A DNA stretch of 64,000 nt from Lolium rigidum (taxonomy: Eukaryota; Streptophyta; Magnoliopsida; Poales; Poaceae). The position numbers and the translations under genes were made by a program. Numbering within the stretch: position 1 is the stretch's first letter; every line of letters begins with the position of its first letter. The notes below the pieces were generated by a model that was not told the origin of the DNA, did not search any database, and worked only from the letters and a program-made list of their open reading frames with translations. The DNA lies in the NCBI RefSeq assembly GCF_022539505.1, contig NC_061510.1, positions 272,747,687-272,811,686 on the forward strand, in the 5' to 3' direction. Below are positions 32,085 through 43,202 of the stretch, piece after piece.

Positions 32085-34474
32085 CTTTACAAATGTTGTC
32101 CTATGAAGACATCATTGGTAAAATTACACTCTTTTAATTAGTTTTGTCTCTCTAATAAAAAACAATTATTTTGAGGTATTTCTCACCTTTCTCACCATTG
32201 CATTTTAATAAAAAAGATCCAACAATTGTTCGCTTTCTCATTAATAATTTTCTGAAACCATACACCCATTGCATATTCCCTATTATAGCGTTAGAGGAGA
32301 ATATTGTCTTCTATCATCTTACATTCATGTCCTTATGATAATATATAGTGATATAAGTATGCTAAATATGAGTGGTGAATGACTATAATATGTCGGATTA
32401 TGAATCGTGAAGAATACTTGGCTATATAATGTACATCTGCAACTAAACCACCTGAAATAAATGTGAAAGCATCGATATCAAATTAGTGTAATACAGGTAG
32501 ATGCCTCTTCACAGTTTTTGATATGTTTGTGTAGTACATTACATGAGTAGGTCACCCTTTCCCATTTCCAATCATAATGGAAACCGAATACTACTCCAAT
32601 TCATATGTATTGTGTCCATCTATACAAATCATTGTTGGAACAAAGTTGTTATCGAGTGGGACGTAGAAAGAAGATCTAAAGAGCATGGATGATCATGGTG
32701 GAGGATCTGCTTCCGACAGTTCAACAATGTTTAGTTCGTAGTTTTTTTCTTTTTGGTTAAACGATTAGCTAAACGATATGTGATTTCTCTATTATTATTT
32801 GATTACAATATAGTTCCCAAAGATTTTGCAAAGTTATTTTGTGTGACTAGATCTAGAAAGTGTAATTGATTTTTACAAAGCCCTAATTTCATAAATACGG
32901 CGCTAGTACTAACAGGTGTGGACCGATCTCGTATATTCATGACTATTTCCAATAAAATATTTGCTTGGGTTTGCATGTACAAAACACCTCCCCCCTAGTT
33001 AGCTTATTATTTCAAAAGATATTCAGCCACATCAATATATATTAACATTATTCGACCAATAGATGCAGAACAAATGTTGGTGTGGATGCAACACTCGCAT
33101 GGTCTAAGAGCGGTGTGCTGATCATTCCATCATATTGTGAGGTAGTTGGAATCCATTTGGTTCCTGATAACTTATAGGTATACGTTGACTCTATACTAAG
33201 ACACTGCAACTAGGTCCTAGGGCATGGCTAAGTGGGAGAAAAAGTACGTAGTTTCCATAAAATGTGTTTCTGATCCCCTGCATGGTTACTCATGCTAGTA
33301 GTGTCCTTCATTCTCGCTAAGATTCGTTGGCTAGACTTGCATTCTTGTAGGTATATCATTTTCCAGTCAATCACATTTCACTAATATGGCCCACAACTGA
33401 CGATATATTTGACATGAACGCATGCCCATATGTTTCCCGTTATAGTGACATGGGACACCGTAGCTCTTTTAAAGATCTTCCTCACCAACCTTAATTCACT
33501 TGGGCATACATCTATCGTGTTGCGACTTCTATTTTTACATGTTGTATAGCTCAGATAAATGACCGCATCAAACGGGTCCCTAGACAAGATGTATGTTCGA
33601 GAAAAAGAGCTAATCTAAGCTTGGGTGCAGAAACAGTCCCTTCGTAATTTCCTAATTAGGAAAGTAAGTAGTCTCATATAATAAAAATTGTGAACCTTCT
33701 ATGTTTTATAATTACATGAGGAACAAGATCATTGAGTTGCTGGTGCAAAATGTCTATTTAAAAATAGTAGGACCTAATTAACGAAAGCAAATGGTATTTA
33801 TAACTTTAGACTACAATATAAGAGATGTGTAAAGAAGTTTAAAATAACTATAATAATCTCTAGGTAGGTTCCTTCTCACTTTGTAAAGGGTCATTGAGAC
33901 CTTTAATTTTCAAGTTTGTCAATTCTTTAGGAAAATATTGAGGGTTCCATGTACTCTAATACCAACATTATGGAGGACCGCTACAGGGTGGTTCCACTAC
34001 CTAGACTACTTGAGGATCTTTCTACTATGGAGACCACACTCGCGCACTAAGGTAACTCAATATTTATTCAACACATTTATTTGGTACACACTTGTAATTT
34101 TGCTACCACACTACACTATGACACTCTCATGAGCATCCCTATCAGCCACATATTTGGTAACTCCTACCACTTTTGACCCTTCTTGATTTTTATTGGCTTA
34201 GCCTACATGGGAGAGAAGGGAAGTCGTCCTAGCCATCCTACTACAAATTTCTTACTTTGAATTCGCCTTAACTCCAGAGTTCACTCTAAATAACTCCTGC
34301 CGTGATTCTCCTTAAAGCTCATAGAAGTTCTCAAATCCTACTCTCATGTGGGGTGCTTCAACATATTTTAGGAACCCCTAATAACTTCATTCATATTTTT
34401 GGAGTATCATACACTATTAAGGAATCATTGCCCTATTCTAAACAAGTTTGGTTGACGTGTGTCCAAAATAATTA
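32085..34474. other. AT-rich DNA, nothing recognised
   Basis: About 2.4 kb with only short, unconserved reading frames and no TE ends, terminal repeats or RNA genes that I can see. Confidence 0.5.
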
Positions 34475-35495
34475 TATATATTTGTTTGGGTTTTATCATT
34501 CCTGCCACTGTGACAAAACATGAATCTCAGATTTTTCATTTGACAGATGGAAAACCTCAATCTTTCCATTGCTCAGTTACAACACTCTTCACTTTTGCCA
34601 TTTCATCATCTCTGCCGTTAGTTTATAATAATTTTTTCCATTTGAAGAGTGGAGGCATATGGAAATGCACTTAATATGTCAAAGGGAAAGCATTCAACAT
34701 TTAGAATTACCAATAAAGAGTCGGATAATGCTCTTTCTACAAAGGCATGTCTCCAAAAATTTCTACACCTGGTATACAAACTATTTTTGTTCGTATGCAT
34801 GAATTAATTTAGTCTGAATATCACAAGTAAGGGAGCGCCAATGAGAATGCTAGGACAATATCTATTGCTACCCTTGTAAGGTACTGACTAACGACATGAC
34901 GTAAATTGTGATAACAATTCAAAGGAGTCCTGCAAGAAAAATGTCGAGGAAGCACTTGCAACAACTAAGGAGCAATGGGTTGCTTCTTTGATTGGCTTAT
35001 TTCTCACTTCGCGCTCATGTCAGTGGATAGATGCGGCCTCTTTCCCATTGCTGTTTCACATTGGTGGGTGGTGGGAAATACCGTCGACGACACCGCGGTG
35101 TGGAATTTTGCAGGCAACTGGAGACACCATGGCGTGATGAATTACTGCTTTGGATTTGTTAAAAGTGATGGCATGTAAGTCCAACCAATCAGTTAGATAT
35201 AAAATAAATAGCAATGTTTGAAGAACCTGGATCGAATGGCAAAACATGTCAGAATGGCAAAACAGAGGAGTGTTGTAATGGAGCAGTGGCGAAATTGAGG
35301 TTTCAATCGGCAAAACTGAGACGAGTCGGTCACAGTGGCATAAATGATTATAGACTAACGGTGGATATGATATAATGGCAAAACTGATGAGTGTTCTAAA
35401 TAAGCAATGGCAAGATTGAGGTTTTTCATCGGTCAAGTGGCAAATTTGAGATTCACATTGGTCATAGTGGCATGAATGATATATTTGTTTAGTCT
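34475..35495. repeat. Diverged inverted repeat; right arm tandemly duplicated
   Basis: The left arm (about 34475-34645) and the right arm (about 35333-35495) are reverse complements at roughly four positions in five by eye: 'gccactgtgac', 'tgaatctcag', 'aaacctcaatctt', 'ccattgct', 'ttttgccatt' and 'ccgttagt' pair in order. The right arm has a second, inner copy (about 35240-35355). ORFs across the arms (34459-34674 plus; 35056-35526 minus) mirror each other because of this. It could be a MULE or another foldback element; outer ends and TSD were not resolved. Confidence 0.6.
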
Positions 35496-35606
35496 TTCTG
35501 AGAGACTCAACAATGGTATACCTCAAGCCATGCTTCTAACAACATCTTGAACAATTTGCCCTTTTTTGGTACCCACAAACATATATGGAATGAGAAGATT
35601 TTCAGA

Positions 35607-35784
35607 GACGACGTGGGCTTAGCCTAGTGGTTGGGGTCGCAGTGGCGCACCCTAATGACCGGAGTTCGATTCCTGTCAGGGACGAATTTCGGGATTGTCA
35701 CGCCAAGTCCCGCTTCTACTATATCAAAAAGTGTCTAGTCCTCCTAGACACGGTTTCATTTTTTTCTCGTTTCAAAAAAAAAAA
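35607..35784 (+). mobile_element. SINE (tRNA-derived) with poly-A tail
   Basis: About 178 bp with a polymerase III A box (TAGCCTAGTGGTTGG, 35620-35634), a B box (GAGTTCGATTCC, 35662-35673) and a terminal A-run (35774-35784), flanked by the exact 12-bp duplication AAGATTTTCAGA (35595-35606 and 35785-35796). This is the full structure of a recent tRNA-type SINE on the plus strand; it would be mobilised by LINE machinery. The last two A bases of the tail and TSD cannot be separated. Confidence 0.92.
35662..35673 (+). promoter_or_regulatory. Pol III B box of the SINE
   Basis: GAGTTCGATTCC matches the tRNA B-box consensus and lies about 40 bp after the A box, the usual spacing. Confidence 0.8.
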
Positions 35785-35888
35785 AAGATTTTCAGAAAAT
35801 TTCAGGGTACAATTTTACAGAGCTTACCTCGCGTGCTGCACAACAGGAATCACCTGGACCTAGTTGCGCATGTACGACATCTCTACCC

Positions 35889-37258
35889 GAGTAAATTACA
35901 CAAATCTACCACAATTGTGGCAGTGGTTACAGGTCAGTACCATTCTTGGAAAATTTTGCTAAAAACTACAACTTCTGAGGTAATCAACAACAGATAGCGC
36001 AAATACAAGTCTGAAGCAGTTTAAGGCCTGAGGGCCCACTGGCCAGGCCAAACGGCCGTTTCCTCTCGTTCAGTTGCACGAGCAGGTTCACGGCGGCGAG
36101 AGGTGGTAGACCGCCATCCCAGCGTCGCGCCGCACACGGGTGTTGGGCAGGGGATGTGAGGGTCTCGGGAGCGGCGGCACCGGCCGATGGCGGCGCGGTT
36201 CTCCTCGGCGAGCGCCAGCCCAAATAGCGCCCCCGCCGCGTGCTCACGCGCCTCCGGAGGCGCCGACCCGCCTCCTGAGCAGCGGAGCACCTCGACGACG
36301 CGCACCTTGTTGGCCGGCACGAGGGAGAGGATCACCACGGTGGTCGCGTCGATGCACACGGAGGTGTGGCGCGGGATGAGCAGCACGCGCAGAAGCGCCG
36401 CGAGCAGCAGCGCCATGCAGAGCGTACGCCGCCGCTCCACGCTCTCCCGCGTGGCCTTCCGGAGCACGGCCAGCACTGCCGCCACCTCGCCGTCCTCGTC
36501 TGCGCGCGCCGCCTGTGAGTTCCCAGCGCGCCGCCGGCGAGTTCCCCGCGTGCCGCCTGGCTGGTTCCGCACGCGTCGCCGGCGCCCGTGCCCGCAGATC
36601 GATGGCGGCGCTCATGTTGCAGATCGTCGAGGGCGCATGCGCTCGCAGATCCTGCCTCCCCCGCGGTGGCGAGGAGCCTCGATTTCAGAACGGGCGCGGG
36701 TAGGTTCAACCGAGGGGGGGACGAACTCCTGGCAGGACGGCGACGGCGAGGTCCCGCTAGGGCGGCGCGGCCAGAGGCTCGCAAGGGGCCGCGCGAGGCG
36801 AGCACCGGCAAGGGCGGGCGCGGGCAAGGTCCGGCCAGGAGCCGGTGGGCCGAGCGCGAGCCAGGGCGCCGGCCAGGAGCTGACCATGGTGCTCACGCGC
36901 AGCGCCGCCGCCTGGTGCTTCTCCGGCCTCGCCGTGCTGAAGCAGAGACGGGTCACGCGCTGGGGTTATGGAAGCAATTGCCGTTCCTTTTTTATTTTAG
37001 CCCATTTTTTCCCACAAGATCTGCAAGGGGAAGAAAGGGATTTGGTCAACGTCACTAACGGAAGTTAACAGACACACGGCCATTCGATTGCCAGGTCAGC
37101 TCTGACAGTAGGGCCATGATGTTAATCCGTTGTTTACCCAAGATTTGGCTGATTTGTTGCTCCCTGCCTCAGAAGTTGTAGATTTTAGCAAAAATTTCCA
37201 AAAATGGTACTGACCTGTAACCACTGCCTCAATTGTGGTAGATTTATGTAATTTACTC
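35889..37258. mobile_element. Pack-MULE (Mutator-like) carrying a captured gene fragment
   Basis: Terminal inverted repeats of 92 bp (35889-35980 and 37167-37258) start GAGTAAATTACA and differ at only a few bases. The flanks carry a perfect 9-bp duplication TCTCTACCC (35880-35888 and 37259-37267), the hallmark of Mutator-like elements. There is no transposase. The interior (about 36000-37080) is very GC-rich and contains a U-box/ARM-repeat gene fragment on the minus strand; 36600-36960 may derive from another locus or from the 5' part of the captured gene. The long plus-strand frame 36187-37068 is antisense to the captured fragment. Confidence 0.95.
36060..36572 (-). pseudogene. Captured U-box/ARM-repeat E3 ubiquitin ligase fragment (PUB38-like)
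   Basis: On the minus strand the frame 36572-36021 contains AVLAVLRKATRESVERRRTL, RVLLIPRHTSV, DATTVVILSLVPANKVR and then EAREHAAGALFGLALAEENR followed by AAIG. This order matches the armadillo repeats of plant U-box proteins of the PUB38-41 type, E3 ligases in the cytosol or nucleus that recognise substrates through the ARM domain. Compared with the recalled family pattern about eight residues are missing between NKVR and VEVLR. After AAIG the frame shifts: ARRDAGMAVYHLS is readable in another frame near 36085-36125 and 'AAVNLLVQLNE' in a third. The U-box itself is not seen. It is therefore a shuffled, probably non-functional fragment; antisense or small-RNA effects on the parent gene are possible but untested. 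Confidence 0.8.
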
Positions 37259-37267
37259 TCTCTACCC

Positions 37268-37818
37268 TGAACCCACCAGCGGAGCGCAGATCTAGCAACG
37301 GAAAAGTTAGCAGCACTTTCCGGCCCGACCGACGGTGACGCCGGTGGCAGTGTACCTCTCCTTCTCGGCCGGCCAGTGTTGCTTCCGATCCAAGCACCCA
37401 TCAGTCAGAGTAAACGGCAGTTCAGACAGCAGTGTAAAAAAAGGCCATTGGTGATTGACAGTCATTGGCTAGGTGCACGATGCTACAGTAGCCAGGCATG
37501 TGTAAGATGTACGCCTTGCTTCATCTCCTTTGTCAATGCCTCTATTCTGTTCATCTCCTTTCGCTTTTCATGTGCATCTGCGGGCCGGCCGGTGTCTTTC
37601 GGCGGATTAATCTCGATCGCCTTTCCTTTTCTGATGGTACGTCTGGCACCTAGTGTCTTAAGCAATGTGTTTCTGGTTAGCACGGTGATCCAAAGCTCTC
37701 CATATTTCACGACTCAAGAGTTTAGCTTGGGGCAACACGCATATATACTCTCGTTCATACGATTCTCAGTCTCTAATCCTATATATGTGGCTCTGATCGA
37801 ACGTGCTCCCAAGGCCTC
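37268..37818. other. Unassigned DNA after the Pack-MULE
   Basis: A moderately GC-rich stretch with ORFs such as 37376-37834 that show no recognisable domain. I see no TE ends. Confidence 0.4.
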
Positions 37819-38233
37819 CTCCCTCCATCCATAAATAATTCTACTTTTATTTTGCTATTTTGTTGTTTCCAGATTTTATATGGCAAACGTCATAATTCCC
37901 ATCTCCTGGTGCGGTCCAACGTGTGCCTTCCGATCAAGCTAACAAACGGACGGGATGTGAACTTTAGTGTTGCACTGTTTTCTACTACCATGTGTAGCGC
38001 TACCATTGGATCACACTACAAACTAACGCGTAATATAAGGGTCCTTTTGCTCCAAGTCAAAATAATAATAATAATACTAACCTTATAGAATAGAGTAGAA
38101 CATATATAACATTAAATTGCTATATTATGAAAATAAAGTGGTACTAATTCAGTATCATAAATGTAGTTATTTTTTCTTATAAAGATGTTCAAATTCGAAG
38201 GCGTTTGCCTTAGGTTTCACGGATGGGAGGGAG
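37819..38233. mobile_element. Stowaway-like MITE, 415 bp
   Basis: Begins CTCCCTCCATCC and ends GGATGGGAGGGAG, an inverted pair typical of Stowaway termini. The interior is AT-rich and non-coding ('aataataataataat' near 38062). TA duplications are not clean on either side, so the ends may be eroded. Confidence 0.55.
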
Positions 38234-38411
38234 TGAATAAGCATATACTTCTAGCTTTTCTCTAAGTTAAGCTCATTTTAAATTTCACTAACTTTATATA
38301 AAAATGTAACAATATTTATGACACTACATTAATATCACTATGTTCGTCTTGAAATGTAGCTAGTTTCATAATCTACCAATTTGTGGTACCCATTTTTACA
38401 AGTTAGTTAAA

Positions 38412-41253
38412 TCTATACCTACTAATAAAGGAAGTAAGGTTTCTCCCCAAAAATTTTGTCCGTTATGGAATAGCCTCTGTTATTCTGGAAAATTTACTAA
38501 CCTGCCACCGCTTAAGATCCGTCCTCCGCGAGTCATCCGCTTCGTCCGTTAAGCGGAAGCCTCCCTAGCTAGCGATATCCTCGCCTGGTTTGCGCCCATC
38601 CAGCAGCCCAAGATAGAAAGGCCGGGCCCGGCTCCATCTGTCCATTAATTTAGTCCGTCTGTTTCCATCCAACCGCACCGGCTTCCGCATCGTCGCCGTC
38701 GGGCCTGGTGGTCAGCTGGTGCCTGGAGCCAACCCGGTCCCTCCTAGATTCGCATCGTCACCATGGGCCTGGTGATCAGCTGGTGCCATCCTCGCGGTCA
38801 GGAGCCCCTCCCTTTCCATCCCTGAAATATTAGTACCACCTCGGTTTTCTATATGAATTCACATCAGAGAAAAATAAAAAGTAGCAGCACCATTCATTGG
38901 CCGAAAAGATTTAGGGCCTCTTTGTTTGGGCTGGTTGTGACTAGCTGTGGCTGGCTGTGCTTAAGTTTTACTGTTTTAAGTTTTACTCTTTGGCAACTTA
39001 GCTGGTTGTTTGGTTGAGAAGTCTAAATTACCCTCTGAGTTCTGCGAGACGTATACTTTAGGGTAAACAACATATACGTGTCACATATGTTGCCATGAAT
39101 ACAAAGTAATAGACGCACATATAATAATTCACGTCTGTACTCCAAAGAAAGTTATTGTTTATTTCACCAAACTACAATGGGCTGTGTTGATGAGAGGCGT
39201 AAAAACTTGATTAAAATTAAGTGCGTGTCTCAGCTTGTATCAGAAACAGATATAGGTGCACAACTAATGAAAGAGCAAAGTACAATGAGTCCTCTGAAAA
39301 CAGTTCTAAATAGCTAGCTGAATCAGCGTTGGTGTAGGCAACTAGCGAGGTACAGCTAGCGCTGGCACGCCGCTGACGATCGGCGTATGTGAACATCACC
39401 ATTCAGCTCGATTTTGTTCAACCTATGGAGAAAATAGGGGAGAGGACGCACGGAGGCATGGACCATCAAGGATTTGCGAGTCTCCAGGCCGACGACGTCC
39501 AACGCTCGGCGGAGCGCAGCAGGCCTACACTGGTCGGACGCACGGCGGAGAGCTACAGGCACGAAGCGATGTTGCTCGCGTGCGGAAGACGTGGAGCTCG
39601 CATGCAGCGAACTGCGACCTCGAGCTGTTCGTCATCGCCATCGTCTCTGGCCGCATGGAGGCGGGAAGATGAGGAACGGACGGAACGGATAGACCACGGC
39701 GGCGCACGGGACGAGCACTGGCGGCGGTCGGGACAAGCAGTGGCGGTGGTCGGGGACAGGCTCCGGCGGCGCGGTCGATCTGCCGCCGACGACGGAACGG
39801 GCGGCGGGGACCACAACGCGCCGCTCTCCCTAATCGCGTGGGGTAGAAAAGAAACGGTATATTTTTCCCAATTTGTTTTTATCCTCCCGTGTGCGAGCGT
39901 TGGAGAGCCAGGTGCGGGTCGAGCACCCTGATGGCAAGTTTTCAGTAAATAAGAGAAACGAAATGGGCAAAGTAGAATAACTTTTCGGGCTGAGGAAAAA
40001 AAAAGGAAAAGCTCGGGAGGCACCTCCAATACGTGTTTTTTCTTCTCTATGGGAAGGAGACCAGTTTCGATAAAAGCCCACAGCAAAGCTAATCCCTTTG
40101 TTTCGTTTGTCCTACTTATTTTTGTGGAAAGCAGCTAAAAGTCCAAACAAAGAGGCCCTTAATGATGAGAAAGGAATTAAGCCCGCTACTATGGTGTGAG
40201 ACGCGAGAGCAGCCACTGGCAGTCCGAGATCTGGGAGGAGCGAATGAGAGGAGCACTGAGCCAGCTTAGTAGAGCTACGGCCGAGACGAGAGGCGCCACC
40301 GATGTTGCCGTCCCGAGATATGGAGCGAACGCCGGCGGCCTGATGCGGTGGTGGGCGGCTTGCAAAGAGCAAAGGCAGGGGCCCGCTGTAGCAGAACGCC
40401 TGACGGCAAGAGCAGAACGCCTGACCGCCGGCCAAGACGACGGAGCTGAGCTCACCGCGTTCGTGAGAGGGGAGCACAGAATATTGAGAGGAACAGACTC
40501 TCGTGAGTAGGGGCCTTGGGAGAGGGAATCTAGCGAAAGGGAGTTTGTTTCCTTCCCTAGGGTTGGCCGGCTGTAGTAGCTGGGTTTTTTCTTTCTTTTT
40601 TCCATTGATTTATATACAAAGACTAAAAGGAAGAAAAAAGGGAGTTTCAGGAAAAAGAAAAGGACAACTATTTTTAAAAATTGCAAAATTTTGATAGATT
40701 TTAAAAAAATTACAACATATCCAAAACAATATTATGATTTTATTTTAGGCGCGACTCGGAGAAGCGGACGACCACATGAATAGGATAATCGGGTGAGAAA
40801 GGGGGCCACTGTAGGGTTTGAAGATTATTGCATGAAGTAAGTAGTACAAAGTGAATGTACGATAAAGTCACACTTTATCATTGCACCCAATTCATCTAAC
40901 CCGGTGCTACCCACGAGGCATATTGTAATGGAAAATGTGAGTTGTACAGATGTTTTCTACTAAATTTTAGAACCATTAGAAAAATATTATGTGTGTACTA
41001 ACGATAATTTATTAGAATTAATATCTTAATAAAATTTAAGAATAGGGCACACCATTATTACTGTTTTGCGGTATTACAGGTGGGTGCATGGATCGGCTTG
41101 GAATCTAATCTTATTAGGTATGATCATGTAAATAAGAGAAAATGTGACCAGCATAGAAATGGTGACAAAGAGAAAAAGTGTTAACACTGATGGTCCTTTT
41201 GGAATGTTTGATTATTTGTTTCACCCGGTGCAACGCACGGGTACTTTTGTTAG
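38412..41253 (+). mobile_element. Helitron-like element 1 with nested Harbinger MITE
   Basis: Starts TCTATACCTACTAATAAAGG after an A (38411) and ends near TTAG followed by T (41254). The 3' end has the Helitron hairpin ACCCGGTGCAACGCACGGGT (41222-41242) 11 bp before the end. These are standard Helitron features; the terminal CTAG appears mutated to TTAG. There is no Rep/helicase ORF, so it is non-autonomous. GC-rich filler (38500-38830, 40190-40510) may be captured host DNA but I recognise no gene. A Harbinger MITE sits at 38914-40158. Confidence 0.75.
38914..40158. mobile_element. Non-autonomous PIF/Harbinger element, 1245 bp
   Basis: Terminal repeats GGGCCTCTTTGTTTGG and CCAAACAAAGAGGCCC are perfect over 16 bp, with TTA on both sides (38911-38913, 40159-40161). 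The interior is AT-rich on the left and GC-rich on the right (39400-39930). A 180-residue plus-strand frame (39389-39931) and antisense frames there show no transposase motif or other recognised domain. It is inserted into Helitron-like element 1. Confidence 0.9.
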
Positions 41254-41254
41254 T

Positions 41255-42429
41255 CTAAATAAAGTTGATTTACGTCAGAGTTAACAGTACAATTATTCAT
41301 GGAGAGATGGAGTACTCGGTCAGGGCGACTAACCCATACACCGTTGCAATCAATACGTAGAGCCGGCATGCAGAGCCATGCAAGCGCGGCATGTACTAGG
41401 TAGCAACCGAAAGCATGGAGAATGATGGGAGCCGAGAGCACCAGCGTCCATGTACGCATCGATCTAGGGCGATCGTTGCATGCATGTCATATGCTGTATT
41501 ACGTATTCCAATTCTGCGAGTGTACGTGCATATCATTATCATGTTCCTGGTTAGGAGCGTGCCATTCTGGTTGCATGTGCACATGTGCTCCCAACTTAAT
41601 TGGGTTGGCCACCCTACGTACCCTAGCCATGGGGCGGGTACATCATATGGTCTTTAGGGGCAAAGAGTGAAACAACAGAGAGCGTTATTTTGTGATTTTT
41701 CTCGGTCATAATCTAAAAAGTAGTACTAAGTATTATCTTTCTTCATTTTACATGTGTACACATTTGGATAGGTTTGCTTGAACAATGGTAACCAACTAAC
41801 TGAACTAAGGTGGCAGTGTGCGTATCCAGAGATGATCTCGATTTGCTTCCCTACTTGCCGAGCGCACACCGAGCGTGATGTTTATGCTCAGGGCTCCCTA
41901 GCGAGCGCTGCACATGAAAAACACTCGGCAAACCTATATGCCGAGTGTTTCTAATTGCTGAGCAGATACAACGCTAGTAGTCGGCAACAATGTTGTATCC
42001 TGTACAATAGAAGAAGATAACGGAATCTTTTGACCCGCTAATTTTTTGGCATCTTACTGTGCTTTTCAACGGATTTGCTGCAAGCACATAACTTTTCTTT
42101 CCCATGCCGGCCATGCATGCGCCGATTTTCCTACCTAGCAAGGATTGGGGCCAGGGCGTGGGTCGACTCGATGGATCACGGTCTCCCGCCGGTGAGGTCC
42201 CTGCTTAGGGTGGGGTTACAGCTATCCAGAGACCGTTCGCGCTGAAATTAATTGTGCTTCCGTGCGTGTCGGGCGTGCGCACGGGACCAGCTTAATTAGC
42301 TTCGTGTATCCTGTTCATGCCGTGCGCGCGGCGGTGGTGTGCTTGCGCTCACCAAATAATCCACCCATCAGCAGTGTCTACAGTAGGTTCTTGTTCAGCA
42401 AACGATTAGGCGAACGCGAAGCTAGCTAA
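41255..42429. other. Low-copy DNA with a CACTA-like subterminal scrap
   Basis: Mostly unassigned. At about 41855-41990 the motifs 'cactcggcaaacctatatgccgagtg' and 'ctcggca' resemble CACTA subterminal repeats of the TGCCGAGTG type, but no CACTA terminus is present, so it is at best a fragment. The remainder has no recognised gene. Confidence 0.4.
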
Positions 42430-42591
42430 AGAGAAAATTAGACGCACGCGTGTGGTCAAAGCTCATCACTGTACATGCATACATGTTCCTGTGATGTTCG
42501 TCGAAGGAGCAATGCAAAATCAGCTAGCGCGGGTCCTTTTTGTTATGTCCGTTTTCTAGATCCTGGTGACAATTACCTCATGATCCCATTA

Positions 42592-43202
42592 GGCTGGTCA
42601 TAGTGCATAGTATCATATAATAGTATCATGCATATGATATTTATCTATAATACTATCTCTATAGTGGATGATATTGTAGAGTAGTATCATAAACTTCTAA
42701 ATTTATTGTTTTGTAGATCTATGTACAAAATCAATTTGGCATTTACTTTTCTCGTAACATGCGCTATGATACAGTATGCACATATGTTACTCTAAGGCTG
42801 GTCATAGTGCTAGTATCATAGCTAGTATCATGCATATTGGTCCCACAAAAATGATGATGTGGCAGCTAATTAAGGAGGAGAGAGGAGATTAGAGTAACAT
42901 AGGTGGATACTGTATCATAGCACATATCACAAGAAAATTTAATGCCAAACAAATCTTGTACACAAATTTGTATTGAGATTCTAAAAAACAATAAATATAG
43001 CATGACTATGATACTACTATATGATACTACCCACTATAGAGATAGTATCATACACAAATATCATATGCATGATACTACTACATGATACTTACCACTATGA
43101 CCAGCCTAATCATGTCTCTCCTCTTTAATTAGATGCCACATCATCATTTTTGTGGGCCTAGTATGCATGATACTAGTTATGATACTAGCATTATGACCAG
43201 CC
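42592..43202. mobile_element. Tourist-like MITE (outer), interrupted
   Basis: Starts GGCTGGTCATAGTG and ends CATTATGACCAGCC (near-perfect inverted repeats), with TTA before and TAA after. It is split at 42796-43106 by a second MITE of the same family. Without it the element is about 300 bp, AT-rich and built from TAGTATCAT-like repeats. Confidence 0.8.
42796..43106. mobile_element. Tourist-like MITE (inner), same family
   Basis: GGCTGGTCATAGTG...CACTATGACCAGCC, perfect 14-bp inverted ends, flanked by TAA (42793-42795 and 43107-43109). It lies in the opposite orientation to the outer copy and shares its internal blocks ('catcatttttgtggg' against 'cccacaaaaatgatg'). Confidence 0.88.

Noticed and set aside
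36187..37068. 293-codon plus-strand frame in the Pack-MULE
   Set aside because: Antisense to a recognisable ARM-repeat fragment; very high GC keeps frames open on both strands.
39389..39931. 180-codon frame in the nested Harbinger MITE
   Set aside because: No transposase motif or known domain; GC-rich composition with equally long antisense frames. Kept only as part of the MITE description.
41855..41990. Possible CACTA element with TGCCGAGTG motifs
   Set aside because: No CACTA terminus or TSD on either side; left as a fragment note.
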